Of a stretch of DNA of 40,638 nucleotides, positions 1 to 6,957 are shown piece after piece. Position numbers and translations under genes: made by a program. Below the pieces are notes generated by a model. That model was not told the DNA's origin. It saw only the letters and a list, made by a program, of their open reading frames with translations, and ran no database searches. The DNA comes from Parcubacteria group bacterium GW2011_GWC2_42_12 (GTDB taxonomy: Bacteria; Patescibacteriota; Patescibacteriia; Patescibacteriales; GWC2-42-12): positions 1 to 40,638 of the forward strand of contig LCCP01000008.1 in assembly GCA_000997945.1 (NCBI GenBank), in the 5' to 3' direction. Positions within the stretch are counted from its first letter, which is position 1. Every line of letters begins with the position of its first letter.

Positions 1-21
1 TTAACTTCTAAATTATTAATT

Positions 22-58
22 TAAGAGGAGAGGGATTAACCTTCTTCTCTTTTTTTTA
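22..58 (+). terminator. intrinsic terminator at the left edge
   Basis: A purine-rich arm (aagaggagaggg) pairs with ccttcttctctt over 12 positions, including two G-T wobbles, around a 5-base loop. A run of eight T follows. It probably ends a gene that lies left of the window. Confidence 0.6.
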
Positions 59-64
59 TTCAAT

Positions 65-362
65 ATGGCGTTTTTCAAAAACCACAAATTTGATCTAAAA
101 GAGGAAAATTTATGAATTCATTTGCTCAATTACCGAAGAAACATCTCTGGTAGTTTCCGGCAAAACCGAGGCCGAGGCTAATCTGACAATCAACGGCGAA
201 AATGTTTTAAGCGACAAAAACGGCTATTTTTCCCAGTCCATCAATTTAAAAAATGGCCTTAACAAAATTATCATAACTGCCAGTAAGAGATATGGCCGAG
301 ACAATACGATTTACCGAGAAGTTCTGGTAAAAGATTCTATCCCCCTTCAAAAGGGGGATTAA
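65..362 (+). pseudogene. decayed RodZ-like protein gene (N-terminal tip plus C-terminal beta domain)
   Basis: An ATG at 65 opens a 16-codon frame, MAFFKNHKFDLKEENL, closed by TGA at 113-115. In another frame, from about 99 to the TAA at 360-362, there is a beta-rich domain with SLVVSGKTEAEANLTINGEN and a pattern of the type NGYFSQSINLKNGLNKIIITA. This is the glucodextranase-B/Ig-like fold that ends the RodZ-like HTH membrane proteins often found before recA in CPR genomes. The frame has no start codon. The HTH and membrane segment expected between the two pieces are missing. I read this as one gene with a large internal deletion plus a frame change. The C-terminal domain is clear; linking the 16-residue tip to the same gene is inference. 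The last codons are formed by the repeat at 338-409. Confidence 0.5.
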
Positions 363-409
363 AGGGGTTAAAAAATTAACCTCCCCTACCCCTCCTTTTG
401 AAGGAGGGC
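338..409. repeat. dispersed palindromic repeat family E, copy 1
   Basis: Short palindrome tccccctt-caaaagggggatt followed by an inverted counterpart, ctcccctacccctcc-ttttgaaggaggg. The layout is a C-run hairpin, an AT-rich middle and a second hairpin with 'aggggattt'-type arms. Related copies lie at 24598-24698 and 34672-34785. It separates the RodZ-like remnant from recA. Confidence 0.7.
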
Positions 410-501
410 ATGCTGTTGCCAACAAATAAAAAATGGTTTATCATAAATATAATAAGGGGGTTAACTATGCCTCTTTTTAATTTATTGATTTTTTACTAAA
501 A

Positions 502-507
502 TATAAT
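502..507 (+). promoter_or_regulatory. recA -10 box, near-leaderless transcript
   Basis: A perfect TATAAT lies 8 bases before the recA ATG at 516, so the expected transcription start falls within a few bases of the start codon. No Shine-Dalgarno sequence is visible. The -35 region is poor. A second TATAAT at 448-453 could give a longer leader. Confidence 0.45.
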
Positions 508-515
508 CTAAAAAT

Positions 516-1556
516 ATGGACAATAAGACTAAAACCGAAAAAGACAATGGCGAGCCCACTGAAAAAACTCAAGCCGTCAATTCCGCGGTTGAGCAAATTA
601 AGAGTAAATTCGGCGACGGCGCGATTATGAAATTCGGCGACACCATAAAATCGGATGTTGATGCCGTGCCCACCGGCTGTTTATCGCTAGACATTGCTTT
701 GGGCATTAACGGCGTGCCGCGCGGCCGGATTATTGAAATCTTCGGACCCGAGGCCTCGGGCAAAACCACTCTAGCCCAGCATATTATCGCTGAAGTGCAA
801 AAACTCGGCGGCATCGCGGCTTTTATTGACGCCGAGCACGCGCTAGATCCGGAATATGCTTCTAAAATCGGCATCAACATCAAAGAGCTCCTAATCAGCC
901 AGCCGGACACTGGTGAGCAGGCCTTGGAAATACTTGAAACCTTAGTCCGTTCTAACGCGGTTGATGTGGTAGTAATTGACTCAGTAGCCGCCTTGGTACC
1001 GCAAAAAGAAATTGAAGGCGATATGGGCGACTCGCATATGGGACTGCAGGCCCGGCTGATGAGCCAGGCCTTGCGCAAATTGGCCGGCATCATCGCCAAA
1101 ACCAAAACCGTGGTTATTTTCATCAACCAAATCCGCATGAAAATCGGCGTTTTCTTCGGCAATCCGGAAACTACTACCGGCGGCCTGGCCTTAAAATTTT
1201 ATTCTTCAGTCAGAATTGAAGTCCGAAGAGCGGCGCAGATTAAGCAAGGCGATAGGATTATCGGCAATCGGGTAAAATGTAAAATTGTTAAAAATAAAGT
1301 GGCCGCGCCTTTCCGCGCTTGTGAATTTGATATTATGTATAATGAAGGTATTTCCATTTCCGGCGACCTGCTGGACACGGGCGTAATTTATAATATCATT
1401 AATAAATCCGGCAATTCCTATAACTACGGCGACATAAAATTGGGCGTGGGCCGGGAAAACGCCAAGAGCTTCTTGCGCGCCGATAAAAAACTGATGAAAG
1501 AAATCAGAAAACGCGTCTTAAGCGAAGCCGGAGCTAAAGAAGTGGAAGAAAAATAA
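516..1556 (+). CDS. recA: recombinase RecA
   Basis: DNA strand-exchange ATPase for homologous recombination and activator of LexA-type self-cleavage. The 346 residues match the family length. Walker A is GPEASGKTT (residues 77-85), followed by [22 protein letters not shown] (Walker B) and the L2 loop [19 protein letters not shown]. The usual Asn of TTGGNALKFY is Leu here. The N-terminal 20 residues are charged and poorly conserved. The ATG at 516 is the only sensible start. The gene converges on the mazF/S24 repressor pair, with a strong terminator and a candidate small RNA between them. The identity is certain. Confidence 0.98.
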   Translation: MDNKTKTEKDNGEPTEKTQAVNSAVEQIKSKFGDGAIMKFGDTIKSDVDAVPTGCLSLDIALGINGVPRGRIIEIFGPEASGKTTLAQHIIAEVQKLGGIAAFIDAEHALDPEYASKIGINIKELLISQPDTGEQALEILETLVRSNAVDVVVIDSVAALVPQKEIEGDMGDSHMGLQARLMSQALRKLAGIIAKTKTVVIFINQIRMKIGVFFGNPETTTGGLALKFYSSVRIEVRRAAQIKQGDRIIGNRVKCKIVKNKVAAPFRACEFDIMYNEGISISGDLLDTGVIYNIINKSGNSYNYGDIKLGVGRENAKSFLRADKKLMKEIRKRVLSEAGAKEVEEK

Positions 1557-1582
1557 AGGTCAGAAATCGTTGATTTTACATC

Positions 1583-1615
1583 AAAAGCCCCGCCACATTA
1601 TGGCGGGGCTTTTAT
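1583..1615 (+). terminator. recA intrinsic terminator
   Basis: A GC-rich stem agccccgcca / tggcggggct is flanked by A and T runs, so it can work in both directions. Confidence 0.85.
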
Positions 1616-1666
1616 CATTTCAAATTCACTATTTATTATAATATTAGTAATTTATTATAACTTTAA

Positions 1667-1695
1667 TTGATTCTTTATAAAACTTATGCTATTAT
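1667..1695 (+). promoter_or_regulatory. promoter of candidate small RNA
   Basis: TTGATT at 1667-1672, a 17-base spacer and TATTAT at 1690-1695. The predicted start near 1702 falls exactly where the folded element begins. Confidence 0.5.
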
Positions 1696-1701
1696 GCTAC
1701 C

Positions 1702-1823
1702 AATGATATTTGTGAGGGCTTCGGCTCTCCCGCGGTTAAATACATAAAACCGCAGACAAATATCAGGCTAAAAAAAGTTTTCACTGCGTTTCAGGGTCTC
1801 CCTCATGGAAGACTTTTTTTATT
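1702..1823 (+). ncRNA. candidate structured small RNA, three-way junction plus terminator
   Basis: A 10-bp stem (1704-1713 with 1756-1765, tgatatttgt/acaaatatca) encloses two hairpins. One is gagggc-TTCG-gctctc at 1714-1729, with a UUCG tetraloop. The other is gcggtt/aaccgc at 1732-1753. A 13-bp stem (aaaaaaagttttc with gaagacttttttt, 1770-1820) follows, with an inner aggg/ccct stem and a T run. Together with the promoter just upstream this describes an independent transcript of about 120 nt. I do not recognise a known class: there is no SRP, tmRNA, 6S or RNase P signature. On the other strand the 3' stem could serve as the mazF terminator. The folding is visible in the sequence; expression is inferred. 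Confidence 0.5.
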
Positions 1824-1853
1824 TTTTCAGGCTATTCTATTTTATCCATGATC

Positions 1854-2207
1854 CTATATTCCAAAATGCTTCTTTAAATAATATTTTATTGCGGAAACAG
1901 ATTTAACATTTATTTTCCCGATAATCTTTGAAAAACTGCGGTAATCAAACGAGGTTATGCAATATACTTTTGCCACCGAGTCAATTCTTAATTTATTTTC
2001 TTGATTCGCCGGAATTAAAATATCATCTCCGGCAAGATTGCCGGATTGAGAGGTAAGAGGAATAACCGTGACTAAATTTGATTTGTTTAGCTGCTCGTTT
2101 AATTGTATAACTATCGCCGGCCTTTTATCCTGATATTCGTGACCGACGCTCGGGTCAAACTTAGTCCAAACGATATCGCCAAACCGCAAATCTCCTTTTT
2201 GAATCAT
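1854..2207 (-). CDS. mazF: MazF/PemK-family endoribonuclease toxin
   Basis: 117 residues, the usual MazF length. The family signature is clear: RFGDIVWTKFDPSVGHEYQDKRPAIVI, then NLVTVIPLTSQSG and DSVAKVYCITSFD. MazF toxins cut mRNA or tRNA at short motifs. The ATG overlaps the stop of the S24 repressor gene by four bases (2204-2207, ATGA), so translation is coupled and the repressor takes the place where a MazE-type antitoxin normally sits. No separate small antitoxin gene is visible between them. The target motif cannot be read from the sequence. Confidence 0.9.
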   Translation of the reverse strand: MIQKGDLRFGDIVWTKFDPSVGHEYQDKRPAIVIQLNEQLNKSNLVTVIPLTSQSGNLAGDDILIPANQENKLRIDSVAKVYCITSFDYRSFSKIIGKINVKSVSAIKYYLKKHFGI

Positions 2208-2950
2208 AATTTTTCATAATAATCATAATCCACTTTAGAAATAGGACCAATTTCTTTTAAAATATCTTTGCCTGATTCATTTCTCATAAATGGAACCTCG
2301 TCAGGTTTTTTCATAACATCAACTACTTTGCCGCAGACCAGATAATTGGAATAGTCATCAGCATGAATATAGATCGGCGGCAGATCAAGCATAGATTCGG
2401 ACATTAAAATTATTTGCTGGCTTTTTTTGTCAATCATTATTTTTTTTATATTTGCCAAACCGTCAATTATCGAAACCACATATTCTCCGTTTGAAGGGAT
2501 ACCTTCTTCCTTCTCCGCTATCACATAATCTCCTTCCTCAATGGTTTTGCCATTAACATTCGCCCGATTCATTGAATCGCCTACGGCCCTTAAAACAAAT
2601 AAATTATCTAATCTGTTTTTAAATTTATCACCCAAAATTTTTAAAGACACTTTTAAATAGCCTTCAATTTTCTGATCAGCAAAAGTCAAAGCCTCCCCGC
2701 AATTGGCCGAACCGACAATCGGTAGGGAAACAATCTTTGACTTTTTATCAATGCCACCGACAGCGGGCCTCAATATCTTGCCGTCACCGCTTACGAGCAA
2801 AAGCCCTTTTTCCATAAGTTTATCAAGGTGGTGTTTTGTTTTTTGAGGACTGCCCGGCTCATTTATCAACTCCCCGATTTTCCTTAAAGTAAAATCGGCC
2901 AAGTTATGTTCTTTGGCTAAATTTAGCAGTTTTTGTTGGATTATGTGCAT
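2204..2950 (-). CDS. LexA-like S24 self-cleaving repressor, probable antitoxin/regulator of MazF
   Basis: 248 residues. The N-terminus (about 1-65) reads as a winged helix like LexA (TLRKIGELINEPGSPQKTKHHLDKLMEKGLL). The S24 peptidase part has the cleavage site SANC-GEA (Cys84-Gly85), nucleophile Ser126 in GDSM and general base Lys169 in ANIKK, so the catalytic pair is intact. LexA relatives cleave themselves when bound to RecA filaments. After the usual S24 end (GKVVDV, about 211) there is an extra tail of about 37 residues, rich in charge and Tyr, ending DYDYYEKL. The gene is translationally coupled to mazF and starts behind a consensus promoter inside a symmetric operator. It could be the cell's true LexA, a prophage-type repressor or a dedicated antitoxin; the coupling favours the last. 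Confidence 0.85.
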   Translation of the reverse strand: MHIIQQKLLNLAKEHNLADFTLRKIGELINEPGSPQKTKHHLDKLMEKGLLLVSGDGKILRPAVGGIDKKSKIVSLPIVGSANCGEALTFADQKIEGYLKVSLKILGDKFKNRLDNLFVLRAVGDSMNRANVNGKTIEEGDYVIAEKEEGIPSNGEYVVSIIDGLANIKKIMIDKKSQQIILMSESMLDLPPIYIHADDYSNYLVCGKVVDVMKKPDEVPFMRNESGKDILKEIGPISKVDYDYYEKL

Positions 2951-2982
2951 AGCATAGTTTGATAAAGATAGGTTATATAGGA

Positions 2983-3011
2983 ATTATATATCTTTTTACA
3001 CTTCTTGTCAA
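2983..3011 (-). promoter_or_regulatory. consensus promoter of the S24 repressor-mazF operon
   Basis: Read on the minus strand: TTGACA (3011-3006), a 17-base spacer, TATAAT (2988-2983). Both boxes are perfect consensus. The predicted start lies about 25 bases before the repressor ATG. Confidence 0.85.
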
Positions 3012-3041
3012 CAGTTTTGACACAGCGTAATAGTTGACAAG
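3004..3041. promoter_or_regulatory. symmetric operator between divergent promoters
   Basis: CTTGTCAAC (3004-3012) and GTTGACAAG (3033-3041) form a 9-bp inverted repeat with a 20-base spacer. Each arm contains the -35 box of one of two divergent promoters, so a dimer bound to either arm would block that promoter. Two facing -35 boxes alone would give 6 bp of symmetry; the repeat extends three bases further. Confidence 0.6.
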
Positions 3042-3061
3042 ATTTTTACTTTTGTTATATT
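3034..3061 (+). promoter_or_regulatory. divergent promoter of the 45-residue gene
   Basis: TTGACA (3034-3039), a 16-base spacer, TATATT (3056-3061). The transcript would begin near 3068 with a short hairpin (ctcgct/agcgag, 3079-3097) in its leader. Confidence 0.65.
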
Positions 3062-3148
3062 GATAACAGGGTACTTTTCTCGCTCCTCGGAAGCGAGCTA
3101 ATTAACTAAATCCGAATCCGGGGCGTGGATCATTTAATCTTTGATTTT

Positions 3149-3286
3149 ATGGCAAAATCAAAAACTTTTCTTGTTGGCCGTAAAGCTAATAAAGGAACTT
3201 TGGTCAGCGTTGAATACGCACGAGCTCATAAAAAAAGTTGTATTGTAGAAAGAATGCCGAAAAAGGGATTTGGCGATACAAATTAG
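3149..3286 (+). CDS. small basic protein divergent from the S24 repressor
   Basis: 45 codons from ATG 3149 to TAG 3286: begins MAKSKTFLVGRKANKGTLVS and ends VERMPKKGFGDTN. The protein is basic, with no membrane segment or cysteine pair. The ending VExxPKxGxGDT resembles very short uncharacterised bacterial proteins of the form GRxAxxGxxVxVxYA...H...VVE, but I cannot name a family. It has its own promoter facing the S24 repressor promoter across a shared operator, and a good terminator at 3390-3418. These signals, more than the coding pattern, support it as a gene. It may be a regulator or antitoxin partner of the module; this is inference. Confidence 0.6.
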   Translation: MAKSKTFLVGRKANKGTLVSVEYARAHKKSCIVERMPKKGFGDTN

Positions 3287-3389
3287 TAATTAAAAGCCAA
3301 ATAATGGTTAAATAAAGTTTGGTACAAATTGTACAACTCACCTAAGTAGGTTTTAAAGATTGTACATGGTATATCTCCTTATTAAACCA

Positions 3390-3418
3390 TAAAGCCCGTC
3401 AATAAAAGACGGGCTTTA
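3390..3418. terminator. bidirectional terminator
   Basis: aaagcccgtc-aataaaa-gacgggcttt lies between the convergent 45-residue gene and the 227-residue membrane-protein gene, with T or A runs on both sides. Confidence 0.8.
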
Positions 3419-3427
3419 AAATTATCG

Positions 3428-4111
3428 CTAATTACTAGTCTCTTGCTCTGGGACACAGAATGGTTTAAATAATGGCAATTTTGAACTAATGTATTGATTA
3501 CTACATCTCATAAAAATATTTAAATTTAACAAATTTTTCTTTTCTCCTTCTAGATAAAATTCTATTTGTGGCTTAAAAATAAAATAGAATTTATTATCCT
3601 TCTTGAGCCATTTTAATAAATCTGAAATAACCGGTCCGCCCAATGGGATGTTCACTTTTTCTCCCACAGATAAAGGAAAATTATCGCTCGGTATATCAGG
3701 TGTAACATTTAATATAATATGCCCATAAGAAGAATAAACTAATAACCTTTTTAATGAAATTAACAATTTAAAATTACCACAATTTTCAATTTCAGCGATA
3801 GCTCTCATTTTGTCAATCTCTTCTAAATTAACATCGCCGTTATTTTCTAAAGGTTCTATCGCTTTATCCTGAGAATCATAGTATAAAAAACGAACATCAT
3901 TAAAACACAATTTGGGTTCAGTTTTATCAGGAACTAAAATGGAATGATTTTTATTCGACGGCTCAAGTTTAAAATTCATAAAATTAAACTCTGTAAAGCG
4001 CCACCCGAGAAAATACAAATATATTACGATAAACCCTCCAATTAACAATAAACAAAATATAACGATGTGTTTACTGCGAATTTTATTAATAATATTTTTT
4101 ATTTTAATCAT
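3428..4111 (-). CDS. membrane-anchored hypothetical protein coupled to the restriction-modification gene
   Basis: 227 residues that I do not recognise. The basic start MIKIKNIINKIRSK is followed by one strong membrane segment (about 16-36, IVIFCLLLIGGFIVIYLYFL). The remaining 190 residues appear extracytoplasmic and beta-rich (FPLSVGEKVNIPLGGPVIS), with three or four cysteines. The ATG overlaps the stop of the methyltransferase gene by four bases (4108-4111), so it is translated from the same mRNA. It ends at a bidirectional terminator, making it the last gene of the operon. Such a partner is not part of standard type IIG systems; its role is unknown. Confidence 0.7.
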   Translation of the reverse strand: MIKIKNIINKIRSKHIVIFCLLLIGGFIVIYLYFLGWRFTEFNFMNFKLEPSNKNHSILVPDKTEPKLCFNDVRFLYYDSQDKAIEPLENNGDVNLEEIDKMRAIAEIENCGNFKLLISLKRLLVYSSYGHIILNVTPDIPSDNFPLSVGEKVNIPLGGPVISDLLKWLKKDNKFYFIFKPQIEFYLEGEKKNLLNLNIFMRCSNQYISSKLPLFKPFCVPEQETSN

Positions 4112-5790
4112 ACTTTTTCAATAATTGCTATTTCCTCCTCCGTCAATCCATACAGCTCATAAACTTTTTGATCTATTTCTTTATCGGTTTTTTCTATTTC
4201 TTCTTTAACTTCATTATATTCTTTATCGTCCATAATCGGATCTAATTTTTGCAGTTTTTGATTCAAATCTATTACTTCATTAACTTTTTTAACTACCTTC
4301 GCAATTTCATTCTTAGAAGGTACTATTATCGGCAGTTGCTTTAACTGCGGTGATCCGATACGAAGATAACCTCCTGCAAGAGATAACGATTTAAAAATAT
4401 TTTTATAAATAAAAGTTATTAATTTACTATTTAATATCCCTAAAATAAATTTTATATCAACTCTTTCACTCTCAACTATAGTAGTAGATTTCCCGGCCAA
4501 ATAAACTCCTTTTTCGTCTAAATAGCACTCAAATTTTTTAACCATCCCTGCTATTACAATTTTCTGTTTATATGATTCCTTATATCTCCTCGGGAATGTT
4601 TTTTCCAAATCTTTTTTTAGGACGATTGGCTTTAAATAACTTTGTTTTATATATTGAGTTTTTCCTTTATCCCACAAAGAAACATATCTATCAATGGTTC
4701 CTGTATTAATAAATTTAAAATAGTCATCTATTTTATTATCTTTTAAATCAAAGATAATATTTTTTATCTCGTAGGCCTCGCTGACAGTAGCGGCACCATG
4801 GATATTACATAGTTCCTCCAATTTCTTTGAGCTGCTCATTATTCGCTCTATAAAATTAACATTTTCATTATAATTAAATATAGTAGACCAGCTATTTTTA
4901 AAATTATTTAAAAACTCTTGTTTTACAGAACTTTTATTTTCTAAAACTACTTGTCCGTCAACTTCCTTATAAATATTTACACTAAATTGATGTTGATTGT
5001 TCGGTTTGTCTTTTTTTATAATAATTACGATTGGATAAACGCTGGCCCCAAAAACCTTAATATTGGAATAATCGTTAATTGATATTATCGAATATCTTTT
5101 AATAATTTCCCTAATTGATGCTGCATAGTCAGCTGATAAAAGTTTATTTGGCATAATCATGCCAAAATATCCTCCTGATTTAAGTAGGTCCAACCCTCGT
5201 TGAATAAAAACACAAAATATATCCCAATTTCCTTTCGCACTTTCATATTCGTCTGAACAATAAATTCTAAAATTTTTATCAATTTTTACAATTTCCTCTG
5301 AATCAATATATGGCGGATTGCCGATTATTACATCAAACCCGCCCTGCTTAAAAACCGAAGCAAATTTTTCCTGCCAATTAAACGGCTTTTTATCTTTCCA
5401 TTTTTCACCGAAATATTTCTTTAATTCCTCCTCGCTTCCTGAAATTAAGGAATTGCCGCATTCTATATTGTGGCCTAAGTTAGGCAGAAGTTCGCGTTTA
5501 ACCAAAACTTTTAATAATAAATTCAATTGCGCGATTTCCACGGCTTCTTGATCTAAATCCGCGCCGTAAATATTTGAAGTTAAAATGCTTACTTTTCTGG
5601 CATAATTTTTCATATCATCCGCGTCCAACTCATTATTTTCCCGTTTAATATGGTTATCCAAAACTTCAAAGGCCTTGATTAAAAACGAACCTGAACCGCA
5701 AGCCGGATCTAAAATTTTAATTTTTGAGGCTTCAAAACCAGATTTTCCTTTTAATAATTCGCCTAAAGTATTTTTTACGATATAATCCAC
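4108..5790 (-). CDS. DNA adenine methyltransferase/specificity part of a split type IIG restriction enzyme
   Basis: 560 residues from a GTG at 5790. It carries SAM motif I DPACGSGSF, motif IV IIGNPPYID and a TaqI-like C-terminal specificity domain (VIAGMVKKFECYLDEKGVYLAGKST, later LSLAGGYLRIGSPQLKQLPI). A coiled tail (LNQKLQKLDPIMDDKEYNEV) ends it. The same frame stays open upstream for 65 more codons and encodes the conserved lead-in DFSSINADILGSIYEQYLG and GIYYTPRYIVDYIV, back to the TAA at 5986. The family normally continues without a break into the nuclease half. From the GTG start the protein would lack the YTP motif, which helps build the cofactor pocket, so activity is doubtful unless the stop is read through. 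N6-adenine methylation follows from NPPY. Confidence 0.85.
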   Translation of the reverse strand: MDYIVKNTLGELLKGKSGFEASKIKILDPACGSGSFLIKAFEVLDNHIKRENNELDADDMKNYARKVSILTSNIYGADLDQEAVEIAQLNLLLKVLVKRELLPNLGHNIECGNSLISGSEEELKKYFGEKWKDKKPFNWQEKFASVFKQGGFDVIIGNPPYIDSEEIVKIDKNFRIYCSDEYESAKGNWDIFCVFIQRGLDLLKSGGYFGMIMPNKLLSADYAASIREIIKRYSIISINDYSNIKVFGASVYPIVIIIKKDKPNNQHQFSVNIYKEVDGQVVLENKSSVKQEFLNNFKNSWSTIFNYNENVNFIERIMSSSKKLEELCNIHGAATVSEAYEIKNIIFDLKDNKIDDYFKFINTGTIDRYVSLWDKGKTQYIKQSYLKPIVLKKDLEKTFPRRYKESYKQKIVIAGMVKKFECYLDEKGVYLAGKSTTIVESERVDIKFILGILNSKLITFIYKNIFKSLSLAGGYLRIGSPQLKQLPIIVPSKNEIAKVVKKVNEVIDLNQKLQKLDPIMDDKEYNEVKEEIEKTDKEIDQKVYELYGLTEEEIAIIEKV

Positions 5791-5985
5791 AATATATCTC
5801 GGAGTATAATAAATGCCTTGCGATTTTCTCTTGCCAGATTTTTTATCTTTTTCTTCCTGCTGAATCTGCCCTAAATATTGCTCATAAATACTGCCTAAAA
5901 TATCTGCGTTGATGGAAGAAAAATCATAGCGAACGCCTTTAGCGTTTTTATATAATTCCTTAATAATTCTGGCCAGCAGTTCATC

Positions 5986-6849
5986 TTAATATACCAGCGC
6001 GTCGCAAATGGCCGGCTCAAATAATTTGCTATTATAGCCAGCGTCATAATCCTTAAACAATTTTTTCATTTCTTCGGCCAAATTTATTTTGCCCTTGCCG
6101 TCTTCCCAATTTCTAACTATTTCTCTTAATTTTTCTCCTTCTATATTTCGGTCTTCGGTCGTCCTAATAAATATCAACCTGTCTAAAAGCCGTTGCACGC
6201 TCTCGGCAGTTTGCTTATCAGTTAAATTTTTATCGCTGTTCCAACCTTTTAAATCATTAAACAAAAATGTCCGCCATTTTACCAAATCATCGGCTAATAA
6301 TTTATCAACCGCCTCTCTTTTTGGTTTTTTAAAATTGGCTTCCGCGTATTTATCCAACTCGCCTTTGGCCATTGATTGCTTGGACAACCACCACAATTTC
6401 TCATCTTCCAAATAATTTTTATAATTTATCTCAAAAATTAAACTCCTCTCCGCGTCCGGCTCGTCCCACTCGGCGCTATATACCTTTATGCCCTCAAAGT
6501 CGGTTAAAACCGCCCAGGGTACGCTTTTGTGCCAAGCATAAGAAATGGCTTGCTCGCCATGCTTAGCTTCTCTTAAATCCACACTTGGCTTCTTAGCCTC
6601 AACAAAAAATTTAATAACATCGTTAACATGAAAAGCATAATCAGCGCGTCCGCCGGAGACCTGCGTTTCCGAAGTAACTTCATTATTGGAATAATTATTA
6701 TAAACATCCCAGCCCAAGGCCTGAAATAAAGGTAAAATAAAATCTTTGCAAGTCATTGACTCATTTTTTTGCCTAAATTCAGCTGCCGTAAGGCCGACGA
6801 ATTTAACTACCAAACGCTCAATTTGTTGTTTACCTTCTTGTTTATTCAT
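5986..6849 (-). CDS. nuclease and helical part of a split type IIG restriction enzyme
   Basis: 287 residues, the N-terminal half of an Eco57I-type fused restriction-modification enzyme. The PD-(D/E)XK nuclease core is visible: GGRADYAFHVND followed by KFFVEAKKPSVDL (D...ExK). Next come YAWHKSVPWAVLTDFEGIKVY and a helical linker to LFEPAICDALVY, where TAA (5986-5988) interrupts. The 65 codons after the stop continue the homologous linker (DELLARIIKELYKN) in the same frame, so this is a single nonsense change and not a frameshift. The ATG at 6849 has a good ribosome site (ggtggagat). The nuclease half alone would lack a recognition domain. Confidence 0.85.
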   Translation of the reverse strand: MNKQEGKQQIERLVVKFVGLTAAEFRQKNESMTCKDFILPLFQALGWDVYNNYSNNEVTSETQVSGGRADYAFHVNDVIKFFVEAKKPSVDLREAKHGEQAISYAWHKSVPWAVLTDFEGIKVYSAEWDEPDAERSLIFEINYKNYLEDEKLWWLSKQSMAKGELDKYAEANFKKPKREAVDKLLADDLVKWRTFLFNDLKGWNSDKNLTDKQTAESVQRLLDRLIFIRTTEDRNIEGEKLREIVRNWEDGKGKINLAEEMKKLFKDYDAGYNSKLFEPAICDALVY

Positions 6850-6895
6850 ATCTCCACCTTATCATCTCTCTGCCAATATTTCAACTTTACAAAAA

Positions 6896-6930
6896 TAAAA
6901 AAACACCCAATTTTGCGGGGGTTTTTTATT
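6896..6930 (-). terminator. efp terminator
   Basis: Read on the minus strand, an imperfect stem aacccccgc...gggtgtt is followed by a T run, 28 bases after the efp stop. Confidence 0.55.
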
Positions 6931-6957
6931 CGCTAAATTTTTTATATTCACTCAAAT

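Noticed and set aside
569-1162. Long reverse frame inside recA (197 codons)
   Set aside because: It is a shadow of the GC-biased recA codons; low-complexity, with no domain and no ribosome site.
516-1556. LexA-type operator in front of recA matching the S24 operator
   Set aside because: Neither CTTGTCAAC nor GTTGACAAG is present upstream of recA, so direct control by the S24 repressor is not supported.
3310-3375. Several ttgtaca motifs that might form a CRISPR-like or iteron array
   Set aside because: Only two or three irregular copies, no constant spacing, no cas genes.
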